Position numbers and translations under genes: made by a program
Origin: JTS-RE37 sp963756115
Lineage (GTDB): Bacteria > Bacteroidota > Bacteroidia > Flavobacteriales > Flavobacteriaceae
Assembly: GCA_963756115.1 (NCBI GenBank)
Contig: CAVWMN010000003.1
Span: 1,116,001-1,180,000 of the forward strand
Direction: 5' to 3'
DNA length: 64,000 nucleotides
The notes under the pieces: model-generated
Database searches by the model: none
What the model saw: the letters and a program-made list of their open reading frames with translations, nothing else
What the model was told of the DNA's origin: nothing
Part shown: piece by piece, positions 6,812 to 13,960 of the stretch
Layout of the letters: each line of letters starts with the position of its first letter
Position numbering within the stretch: position 1 is the stretch's first letter

Positions 6812-8345
6812 TTTTTACGAAAACGACTTGAAACAGTTATCCCGTTTGGGTATTTCAAGAGAGAAGGTCCTGGATCAGATTGAGACCTTCCGGGAAGGCA
6901 TACCCTATGCGAACCTGGAAAAGGCTGCTGTCGTTTCTTCCGGCATCATAAAGCTCTCTGCAGAAGAAGAATCCGAACTGGTCGCGCACTATGAAAAAGT
7001 CAGGAATGAGTTGGCATTATTGAAATTTATACCGGCATCAGGAGCAGCATCCAGGATGTTTAAGATGTTGTTCAATTTTCTGGATACCTATAATCCGGAA
7101 GATGAATCGATAGCTGCTTATCTGGAGCGTAGCGGTAACCGTGAACTGGCTACTTTTTTTGAACGGCAAAGGGAACTGCCTTTTTTTGATATCATCAATC
7201 ATCGTATAAAAGGAAGAGCATCCTCAATAGATGAGGAAAGGCTGGAATTTGTACGGGAGATGTTACTCAGCGAGGGATGTAATTACGGATTTTATCCAAA
7301 AGGCTTACTGCCCTTCCATAATTACGGGGAATTTGTGGCAACTCCTTTTGAAGAACACTTAAAAGAAGCAGCAGACTATGCCAGTGTGGAAAATGAAGCC
7401 CAGTTGCATTTTACTATTTCTGAACAGCATGGTGACCTGTTCAATAAGGAGTTCAATGCTACAAAAGAAAGGGTATCATATGCCACGAAGAATTCCTTCC
7501 ATATCAGTTATTCGTATCAGAAATCGTCAACCGATACGCTCGCAGTTACACTGGAAGACAAACCATTCAGGAATGATGACGGAACGCTGCTGTTCAGGCC
7601 CGGGGGCCATGGAGCTCTTATAGAAAACCTCAATGAACAGGATGCTGATATTATTTTCATAAAGAATATCGACAATGTGGCTGTGCCGGAAATAGCCCGG
7701 AAGTTGGGATACAGCAAAAAAGTCCTGGCCGGGTTCCTGCTGCAGGTACAGGAAAAAACATTTGAATATGCGTCCATGCTGGAAGAAGGCAAACTGAACG
7801 GGGAACAGCTAAATGAAATCACCTCCTTTCTTGAAGGGCAATTGAATGTGCGGTTTTCTGATAATTTTTCAGGGTTTAACCTTTCGCAGCAAATTGAAGT
7901 GCTAAAGGATAAGGTAAACAGGCCCATTCGAATTTGCGGCATGGTGGAAAATGTAGGGGAACCCGGGGGTGGTCCGTTTTGGGTCCGGGACGCCAGGGGC
8001 CATGTATCCCTTCAGATCATTGAAGCAGCCCAGGTTGATCCCTCCGATCCTGCCCAGCAGTCCATATTGCGCAATGCAACGCATTTCAATCCCGTAGACC
8101 TGGTATGCGGTATCCGCAATTACCGTGGCGAAAAATTCAACCTCCTGAACTTTGTGGATAAGAAACAGGGGTTTATCACACAAAAGACGAGCGATGGTAA
8201 AAGTTTAAAAGCACTGGAACTTCCTGGGCTCTGGAATGGAGCAATGGCATTCTGGAACACCATATTCATTGAAGTACCATTGTTTACCTTCAATCCTGTT
8301 AAAACAGTTAATGATCTTTTAAAACCCGCACACCAGGTAACCTAA
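6804..8345 (+). CDS. DUF4301 family protein
   Basis: A 513-residue soluble protein that overlaps the kinase gene by 8 bases, so it belongs to the same transcript. Recognisable stretches include FIPASGAASRMFKMLFNF near residue 75, FRPGGHGALIENLNEQDADIIFIKNIDNV in the middle and GEPGGGPFWVRD in the C-terminal half. These fit DUF4301, a Bacteroidetes family whose loops recall nucleotide-sugar or nucleotidyl transferases; no catalytic assignment is known to me. Genomic coupling to the vitamin salvage genes is the only functional hint. Confidence 0.8.
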   Translation: MGDFYENDLKQLSRLGISREKVLDQIETFREGIPYANLEKAAVVSSGIIKLSAEEESELVAHYEKVRNELALLKFIPASGAASRMFKMLFNFLDTYNPEDESIAAYLERSGNRELATFFERQRELPFFDIINHRIKGRASSIDEERLEFVREMLLSEGCNYGFYPKGLLPFHNYGEFVATPFEEHLKEAADYASVENEAQLHFTISEQHGDLFNKEFNATKERVSYATKNSFHISYSYQKSSTDTLAVTLEDKPFRNDDGTLLFRPGGHGALIENLNEQDADIIFIKNIDNVAVPEIARKLGYSKKVLAGFLLQVQEKTFEYASMLEEGKLNGEQLNEITSFLEGQLNVRFSDNFSGFNLSQQIEVLKDKVNRPIRICGMVENVGEPGGGPFWVRDARGHVSLQIIEAAQVDPSDPAQQSILRNATHFNPVDLVCGIRNYRGEKFNLLNFVDKKQGFITQKTSDGKSLKALELPGLWNGAMAFWNTIFIEVPLFTFNPVKTVNDLLKPAHQVT

Positions 8346-8373
8346 GGGCTGTGCCGCTGTGGTGGACCCTAAG

Positions 8374-8394
8374 AGTGTGTAAGCATTACACACT
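8374..8394. promoter_or_regulatory. Perfect inverted repeat, candidate enhancer for the PepSY-like gene
   Basis: AGTGTGTAA (8374-8382) and TTACACACT (8386-8394) form a perfect 9-bp inverted repeat with a 3-base spacer. No T-run follows, so it is a poor terminator. It lies about 130 bases upstream of the sigma-54-like element at 8498, a usual distance for an NtrC-type activator site. The right half recurs at 9156-9164 before the second PepSY-like gene. Confidence 0.5.
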
Positions 8395-8497
8395 TTCAAA
8401 ATAAATTACCCACCATTATACAGTCCCTGAAATATGGCATAATTCATAACTAATTGAAAAACAATACTTTAAGCAGATTTTAGGCCAATTTCAATCA

Positions 8498-8513
8498 TGG
8501 CATCATTATTTCT
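8498..8513 (+). promoter_or_regulatory. Sigma-54-like -24/-12 element before PepSY-like gene 1
   Basis: TGGCATCATTATTTCT places GG (8499-8500) and C (8512) exactly 12 bases apart, as in TGGCAC-N5-TTGC promoters, with TTTC in place of TTGC. An almost parallel element precedes the paralogue at 9240. Transcription would start near 8525, leaving a leader of about 40 bases. Confidence 0.45.
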
Positions 8514-8562
8514 ATATATGTAGCAGTACAAAACACATGAGTTTAATTTAAAACACAGAAAA

Positions 8563-8895
8563 ATGAAAAATCTATTATTAGTAGCAGCATTAGCATTAGG
8601 AGGTTTAACCGCAACTTTTGCGCAAGATACCGAAACTGAAGACGTTCAAGTTGAAGGAACTGAGCAAACAGAACAAATGGAAGCTCAGGCTGACGTTCAG
8701 GACGAATTCACAGCAGTAGAAGTTAGTGAGTTGCCAGCAGCTATCACTGAAGCTCTTGCAAAAGATCATCCTAATGCCACAATTACTCAGGCTTTCGTAA
8801 ATGCAGAGTCTAACTATAAATTAGAAGTTGCCCAGGAAGATGGTACAGCAGTAACTCTTTACGCTGATGCCGAAGGTAACTGGATTGAAATGTAA
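8563..8895 (+). CDS. Secreted PepSY-like small protein, copy 1
   Basis: A 110-residue protein with a clear Sec signal (MKNLLLVAALALGGLTATFAQ, cleavage near AFAQ), an acidic Gln/Glu-rich spacer (22-50) and a C-terminal PepSY-like (beta-lactamase-inhibitor-like) domain. Typical features of that fold are ELPAAITEALAKDHPNATI, YKLEVAQEDGT and the terminal GNWIEM. It should lie in the periplasm or at the surface. It is one of two tandem paralogues upstream of a sigma-54 activator gene and is followed by its own terminator. No enzymatic residues are visible; the role is unknown, possibly an abundant envelope-stress product or signal. Confidence 0.85.
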   Translation: MKNLLLVAALALGGLTATFAQDTETEDVQVEGTEQTEQMEAQADVQDEFTAVEVSELPAAITEALAKDHPNATITQAFVNAESNYKLEVAQEDGTAVTLYADAEGNWIEM

Positions 8896-8947
8896 TTATC
8901 ATTTCTTGAATTGAATTAATTAGTTTTTGGTTAGTTTGGTTATATAG

Positions 8948-8985
8948 AATGCCCCTGGCAATAAAGCCAGGGGCATTTTTATTTT
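8948..8985 (+). terminator. Rho-independent terminator after PepSY-like gene 1
   Basis: AATGCCCCTGGC (8948-8959) pairs perfectly with GCCAGGGGCATT (8966-8977), a 12-bp stem with a 6-base loop, followed by TTTATTTTTAT. The stretch 8896-9297 around it has no gene; it holds this terminator, the TTACACA half-sites and the promoter of copy 2. Confidence 0.93.
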
Positions 8986-9125
8986 TATGTATTCTCTTTG
9001 AGTACAGCCGCAGTTCACGTGGCCATGTAATGGCCCCGGACCTACCCATATAAATTCCCATTGCTGTTTATTAAGGAAGTTCCTCCTCCTTGCAAACACC
9101 GGGATACTACAGGAACGTATATAAA

Positions 9126-9164
9126 TTACACATAATTCCCGGCGACTACCCATATTTACACACT
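9126..9164. promoter_or_regulatory. Repeated TTACACA half-sites upstream of PepSY-like gene 2
   Basis: TTACACAT at 9126-9133 and TTACACACT at 9156-9164 lie 30 bases apart in the same orientation. The second is identical to the right arm of the inverted repeat at 8386-8394. They sit 90-130 bases upstream of the sigma-54-like element at 9240, where NtrC-type activators usually bind. Confidence 0.4.
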
Positions 9165-9239
9165 TGCCTTATAAAGCTGTATTGTTGTAAAACACTGATA
9201 AACAGACAATTAAGCTCATTAATGGGCCATTTGCAAAAG

Positions 9240-9255
9240 TGGTACTATATTTTCT
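9240..9255 (+). promoter_or_regulatory. Sigma-54-like -24/-12 element before PepSY-like gene 2
   Basis: TGGTACTATATTTTCT keeps GG (9241-9242) and C (9254) 12 bases apart and shares TGG-A--AT--TTTCTATA with the element at 8498. Downstream both leaders share AGTTTAATT and AACAC. The match to consensus is imperfect (TTTC instead of TTGC). Confidence 0.45.
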
Positions 9256-9297
9256 ATAAGTAAGTAGAGTTTAATTATAACACTAAAAATCAAAATC

Positions 9298-9609
9298 ATG
9301 AAAAAATTATTTTTTGCAGCCGCATTGTCACTAGGAAGTTTAGCCGCATTTGCGCAGGATACAGAAGTAGAGCCACAACAAGAAGAAGCAACTGAAGTTG
9401 TAGCACCTGCCCAGGACAATTTTTCTGAAATAGCTATTGAAGAGTTACCTGAAGCGGTTACTGCCGCAGTAGAGAAAAATTACCCTACTGCAACTATCAA
9501 CAAGGCTTATGTTAACGAAGGAAAACAATTTAAATTGGAAGTTTCCCTAGAAGACGGAACTGCCGGTACTTTGTATTCTGATGAGAACGGTAATTGGATT
9601 GAACAATAA
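9298..9609 (+). CDS. Secreted PepSY-like small protein, copy 2
   Basis: A 103-residue paralogue of the gene at 8563, with the same layout: signal peptide (MKKLFFAAALSLGSLAAFAQ), acidic spacer, then a PepSY-like domain (EELPEAVTAAVEKNYPTATI, FKLEVSLEDGT, ending GNWIEQ). The two mature domains are close enough to suggest tandem duplication, and their promoters also resemble each other. It is monocistronic, with a strong terminator after it. No catalytic residues are seen. Function is unknown; location beside the sigma-54 activator suggests it is a target of that regulator. Confidence 0.85.
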   Translation: MKKLFFAAALSLGSLAAFAQDTEVEPQQEEATEVVAPAQDNFSEIAIEELPEAVTAAVEKNYPTATINKAYVNEGKQFKLEVSLEDGTAGTLYSDENGNWIEQ

Positions 9610-9671
9610 ATAAGACCATAACATCTAACTAATAACTTGAGTTATTTGTTTTGTATCAAGTTGGTTTGGTC

Positions 9672-9705
9672 GGAACGGGATCCTTTGGGATCCCGTTCTT
9701 TTTTA
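9672..9705 (+). terminator. Rho-independent terminator after PepSY-like gene 2
   Basis: AACGGGATCC (9674-9683) pairs perfectly with GGATCCCGTT (9688-9697) around a TTTG loop, followed by CTTTTTTAT. Confidence 0.93.
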
Positions 9706-9773
9706 TGATAATTTTTAAAGGGTACTGACTATCTTGTGTTATTTTTACGTAGATACAAAACAAGAAAGTTCAT

Positions 9774-11123
9774 ATGCCAAACATCTTGATAATTGAAGAC
9801 GATGCCGCCTTCTGCCAGATGCTCCAAAAGTTTTTGACCAAACAGGGCTACGAGGTACAGGGGAGCTACAGCGCCAACGATGCAAAGGAAAAATATGCGA
9901 ATACCCATTTTGACCTGGTCCTTACAGATTTACGCCTGCCAGATTATGATGGCATCCAGTTGCTTTCCCATATAAAAAAAACTTCCCCGGGTACTTCCGT
10001 TATTGTTATGACCGGCTACGCAGAAGTGGGTACAGCCGTTACTGCCATGAAAAAAGGGGCATTTGATTATATTTCCAAACCCTTTACCCCGGAGGAGATG
10101 TTAATGGTGGTCTCCAACGCCCTTAACAACAAGGAACAAGTTGAAAAGGAGCGGTCGGTTTCACCGTCCGCCAAATCGGAGACCAGGCAGCCCGTGTTGC
10201 AGGTCGTACAGGGCATTAGCGATGCCTCCAAAAAACTACATGAATACGTTAAACTTGTTTCTCCTACCAATATGTCAGTGCTGATCACCGGAGAAAGCGG
10301 AACGGGCAAAGAAGTTACCGCCAGGGCAATACATGACAACAGTTCCAGGAAGGCTTTTGAATTTGTAGCGGTAGATTGTGGTGCCATTCCCAAGGAACTG
10401 GCTACGAGTGAATTTTTTGGCCATTTAAAAGGTAGTTTTACAGGTGCCATTGCCGATAAGATGGGCCATTTTGAAGCAGCCAATAAAGGCACACTGTTTT
10501 TAGATGAAGTAGGAAATTTATCCTATGAGAACCAGATCCAACTACTGAGGGCCCTGCAGGAACGTAAAATCAAAAGGGTTGGCAGTACGGTTGAGATCAC
10601 GGTAGACCTTCGCATCATCACTGCTACCAATGAGGACCTTACGGAAGCGGTTGAGAAAGGCACTTTCCGGGAGGACCTCTACCACCGCCTTAACGAATTC
10701 TCTATTGCCATTCCTTCCCTGGAGGAACGGTTTGAAGACCTGCCCATATTTGCCGATTTCTTTTTAAACAAGGCAAACGATAGCCTGGAGAAGAATGTCC
10801 AGGGTTTTTCACCGGAAGTATATGAAGCTTTTCAAAATTATCATTGGCCTGGTAACCTCCGCGAATTGCAAAACGTCATCAAACGTGCTGTGCTGCTCAC
10901 GGTGGGAGATGAGATTGAAATTGAATCCCTTCCGAAGGAAGTATTGGATACCAAACTAGAGCCGGTAGCGGTGGAAAATTTCTCCAAGGCCGAATATGAA
11001 AAGGAACAGATACTGAAAGCCCTTAAACAAACAAATTTCAATAAATCCAAGGCTGCCAAACTATTGCAGGTTACGCGTAAAACGCTCTATAACAAGATCA
11101 ACCAGTATAACTTGGACTTTTAG
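9774..11123 (+). CDS. Sigma-54-dependent response regulator (NtrC family)
   Basis: Three domains in 449 residues: receiver (1-120, phosphoacceptor Asp52, conserved Lys102), AAA+ sigma-54 activator domain (about 145-380) and a Fis-type helix-turn-helix (about 410-449). The AAA+ part has Walker A GESGTGKE (173-180), the sigma-54 contact loop as GSFTGA (220-225) and Walker B FLDEVGN (243-249), so it should remodel RNA polymerase-sigma-54 when phosphorylated. The two PepSY-like genes just upstream carry sigma-54-like promoters and are its likely targets. Its 3' end overlaps the convergent hybrid kinase gene by 26 bases; that kinase is the probable partner. Confidence 0.95.
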   Translation: MPNILIIEDDAAFCQMLQKFLTKQGYEVQGSYSANDAKEKYANTHFDLVLTDLRLPDYDGIQLLSHIKKTSPGTSVIVMTGYAEVGTAVTAMKKGAFDYISKPFTPEEMLMVVSNALNNKEQVEKERSVSPSAKSETRQPVLQVVQGISDASKKLHEYVKLVSPTNMSVLITGESGTGKEVTARAIHDNSSRKAFEFVAVDCGAIPKELATSEFFGHLKGSFTGAIADKMGHFEAANKGTLFLDEVGNLSYENQIQLLRALQERKIKRVGSTVEITVDLRIITATNEDLTEAVEKGTFREDLYHRLNEFSIAIPSLEERFEDLPIFADFFLNKANDSLEKNVQGFSPEVYEAFQNYHWPGNLRELQNVIKRAVLLTVGDEIEIESLPKEVLDTKLEPVAVENFSKAEYEKEQILKALKQTNFNKSKAAKLLQVTRKTLYNKINQYNLDF

Positions 11124-13575
11124 ACAGGTATTCCCGGAGTGCTGCCATGAGTTCCAGCGCCTCTCTATTCAGGTTTTCAACCCGCTTTTTCAGTTCGTCG
11201 GACGTGTGCATATGTGGCTTCAGGGTCTCCAGGTATTCAAGGTCTGGCAGTGCAGCCTTGGCGCTCAGTTGCCTGAACATAGGGAGCATTTTATGACAAG
11301 TGTCGTTCAGCTCCTTATAATCCATTGTTTTTAGTGCCCGCGACAACCGTTTCAGGTTGGTTTCCGTATCCTGAAGAAAAGTTAGTAAGACTTCATCCAC
11401 TATTTCCCTGTTTTCACCTAAAAACGAATGAATGATCTCCAGATTGAACAAATTTGAGTCGATTTTGGCAATTTTTGGCTCCGTTTGGACCTTTTTCTGA
11501 AATACATGCTCAGGAAATAGCTTTTCCAGTACGGCTACCAGATCCGATTTTGTAAAGGGTTTTTGTAAAATTTCGGTAAAACCTGCTTTCCGGTAGATCG
11601 GAGTCCCCAAATCCCGTCTGCCCGTCATGGCAATGACAGGTTGTTGCCCGTAATGCAGATATTCTTCAGAACGAAGCTTCTGCAAAACCCCAAATCCATC
11701 GGTGGTAGGCATCTGGATATCGGTTAAAACCGCATCATAGTGTAATTCCTTTAGTTTATCTATATCCGTAAAATCGGAAAATGCATGGGTTTTGATCCCC
11801 ATACTTGCACACACTTCCTCCAACAGCTGCAACATGGATGCATCATCATCAAATATGAGAAGCTCCAAATTTGAAGTTTTGCTTACCGGTGCTGCATGGG
11901 TTTCGGGGAAGGACCCTTTATAAACTTCAAGAGGTAGGACGACCGTAAAAATACTTCCCTTGCCTTCCTCACTTTTTACCTGTATGCTACCCCCCAGGAG
12001 TTCCGTGAGCTTTTTTGAGATGGTAAGCCCCAGGCCATATCCCCCGTATTTCTTTTCCGTATGATCATCGGCCTGCGTAAATTCTTTGAAGATCAGCATT
12101 TGCTTTTCCCGTTTGATGCCTATCCCACTGTCCGCCACGCTAAGCTGGATAGTGTAAAGCCCATCCACTTCCTTTTTTACGGTTGCCGTCACTTTGATAA
12201 ACCCTTCAGGGGTAAATTTGAAGGCGTTGCTTACCAGGTTGGTCAGGATTTGCCTGATCCGGAACGGGTCGCCGAGGACAGCTGCATAAAGCTTATCCTC
12301 AATGTCAAGTATCAGTTCAATGGGTTTGTTTTTATGGGGGGCCTGCATGCTTTCAACTGTCTCCCGGATCAATTCCGAGAAAATAAAGGGGATTTTCTCT
12401 ATTTTGATCTTTCCTGCTTCAAGCCTGGAAAAATCGAGGAGGTCATTCACGAGGCTGTCCACATAGTGGGAAGCGGATTTTACATTCTTTAAATAGGACC
12501 GCTGCTGCGCGGTGAGTTGTGTATTCTCTATGAGTTCGGAATATCCGGTTATCGTATTGAGAGGGGTGCGCAGGTCATGGCTTACCGTTGAAATAAGCTG
12601 CTCCCGGCTTTTTAATAAGGATTCGGAGAACTTCTTCTCCTTTTCCAGTTTCTGGCGGTAGGTTTGTATTTTCCAAAAATCCCTGTTGATAAGGAACGTA
12701 AAAATCCCGACAATAATAAAACCCAGAAGGGCTGCAAAACCAGCCAGCCTGATACTCCTTCTCACAGCGGCTTTTTTCTTAAGATTGTCGTTATAGGTGT
12801 TTACGATCACCTCCTTTTCGAAAGCTGAAATTATGCTGCGCAACTGCTGGGAAAGCTCGAGGTCATTCTGGCTTATCTCAATCTCTTTTTTTGCCAGGGA
12901 ACGCTGGGTCCTAGAATCCTGCAGCTTTGCCTTTGTCAAGAGCGATTTAGAAACGCTCAGTATGGAATCTATGTATCTTTTTTCAGCAGTGCCGTCGGAG
13001 TTGGTAGGCGTGTTTTTACTGATCAGATCGGCATATTCCCGTAATGAATTCTGGACTTTGGGTGAAAATTGCTCGAAATTGGGAAAGAGGTTCTCAGCTG
13101 AAAACTTCCCGATGGATTCTTCGATCTTATCAAATTCCTTCAGCGCATTTTCTATAGAATAGTTATTGCTGTTGTTTTTTACTTTCAGGTTATGCAATAT
13201 ATTGCTATTGGCCACCTTTTTACTCAATAGTTGCCGAACACTGTCTAATAGCCCCTGTTGGTACGGGCTGTCCGTTAATTGTTGCAAGGAATCAATTTCA
13301 ACGTATATCGTATCGATCTTGGAAGCATAGGCATTGAAGTTATCTTTGGTCTTGGTTTGCAAGGCCCTTTTGGAAAGGCTTTCTGCTTCGTATAACTGGG
13401 TGAGCAGCGAATTGGTCTTTAAAAGTTTGGCATCGTTCTTATCAACAATATCCTGCGAGAGGTATACCCTTATTTCGGACAAAATAAAATAACCAGCCAC
13501 CAATGCAAGTATGGCCAGGACCGCATAGCTAAGGACAATTTTCAGCGTGAACTTATTTTTGGGTTCATTCCCCAT
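11098..13575 (-). CDS. Hybrid sensor histidine kinase with receiver and Hpt domains
   Basis: An 825-residue inner-membrane kinase. Two membrane helices (about 13-33 and 276-296) bracket a roughly 240-residue, mostly helical periplasmic sensor with no motif I recognise. Then follow a HisKA box with His333 (VSHDLRTPL), HATPase (DSGIGI, GYGLGL), a receiver with Asp619 (LTDIQMP) and an Hpt domain with His761 (TCHKMLP). Signal would pass His-Asp-His-Asp, ending on a separate regulator, plausibly the convergent NtrC-type protein whose gene overlaps by 26 bases. The start is ATG 13575. The sensed signal is unknown; an envelope cue would fit. Confidence 0.93.
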   Translation of the reverse strand: MGNEPKNKFTLKIVLSYAVLAILALVAGYFILSEIRVYLSQDIVDKNDAKLLKTNSLLTQLYEAESLSKRALQTKTKDNFNAYASKIDTIYVEIDSLQQLTDSPYQQGLLDSVRQLLSKKVANSNILHNLKVKNNSNNYSIENALKEFDKIEESIGKFSAENLFPNFEQFSPKVQNSLREYADLISKNTPTNSDGTAEKRYIDSILSVSKSLLTKAKLQDSRTQRSLAKKEIEISQNDLELSQQLRSIISAFEKEVIVNTYNDNLKKKAAVRRSIRLAGFAALLGFIIVGIFTFLINRDFWKIQTYRQKLEKEKKFSESLLKSREQLISTVSHDLRTPLNTITGYSELIENTQLTAQQRSYLKNVKSASHYVDSLVNDLLDFSRLEAGKIKIEKIPFIFSELIRETVESMQAPHKNKPIELILDIEDKLYAAVLGDPFRIRQILTNLVSNAFKFTPEGFIKVTATVKKEVDGLYTIQLSVADSGIGIKREKQMLIFKEFTQADDHTEKKYGGYGLGLTISKKLTELLGGSIQVKSEEGKGSIFTVVLPLEVYKGSFPETHAAPVSKTSNLELLIFDDDASMLQLLEEVCASMGIKTHAFSDFTDIDKLKELHYDAVLTDIQMPTTDGFGVLQKLRSEEYLHYGQQPVIAMTGRRDLGTPIYRKAGFTEILQKPFTKSDLVAVLEKLFPEHVFQKKVQTEPKIAKIDSNLFNLEIIHSFLGENREIVDEVLLTFLQDTETNLKRLSRALKTMDYKELNDTCHKMLPMFRQLSAKAALPDLEYLETLKPHMHTSDELKKRVENLNREALELMAALREYLSKSPSYTG

Positions 13576-13683
13576 GTATTCTGCCTTTTAGGTCTTGTAT
13601 AGATACGTATTTTTCACCAAAAAAGAATATAACCAAAAGTTAATTAATCATCCCTATCGCTATGAATACCAAAAACTCTGTAC

Positions 13684-13691
13684 TATCTTTG
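13684..13691 (+). promoter_or_regulatory. -7 element upstream of the TPP riboswitch
   Basis: TATCTTTG fits TAnnTTTG exactly and puts the transcript start near 13698, right at the first base of the riboswitch. No clear TTG -33 element is seen. Confidence 0.7.
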
Positions 13692-13697
13692 CATTAT

Positions 13698-13798
13698 CTC
13701 ATAGGGGTGCGACCTCCGGAAATATTGTAAAATAGCAACATCCGGATTAGCTGAGATCATACCCAAAGAACCTGGGCGGGTAATGCTGCCAAGGGACC
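13698..13798 (+). ncRNA. TPP riboswitch (THI element)
   Basis: The conserved blocks appear in order: AGGGGTGC (13703-13710), CTGAGAT and ACCC (around 13751-13765), GAACCTG (13769-13775), then GGGTAATGC and AAGGGACC at the 3' side. These are the pyrimidine- and pyrophosphate-sensing arms that bind thiamine pyrophosphate. It precedes a TonB-dependent receptor, the known arrangement for thiamine uptake in Bacteroidetes. High TPP should switch the receptor off. Confidence 0.95.
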
Positions 13799-13927
13799 GA
13801 GCGTTGTTAAAATGTCCGGTAATTTTTGACTCTATATCCTGGTGGCATTTTAGCAATTCACTTTCCATCAGTGTCAAGGATGCCGTTACCGCTCCTGAAA
13901 ATCATATAAACACCGAATAGAAACCCC

Positions 13928-13960
13928 TTTTATTCGTAAGCTGCTTACGGATGAATAAAA
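13928..13960 (+). promoter_or_regulatory. Start-codon hairpin, likely riboswitch expression platform
   Basis: TTTTATTCGTAAG (13928-13940) pairs with CTTACG (13944-13949) and GAATAAAA (13953-13960), leaving a short bulge. The ATG of the receptor gene (13951-13953) lies inside the 3' arm, and no T-run follows. This favours translational control by hiding the start codon rather than attenuation. The stretch 13576-13950 otherwise holds only the promoter and riboswitch. Confidence 0.5.

Noticed and set aside
12061..12492. 143-residue plus-strand frame opposite the hybrid kinase
   Set aside because: Antisense shadow of the HATPase region with no recognisable features.
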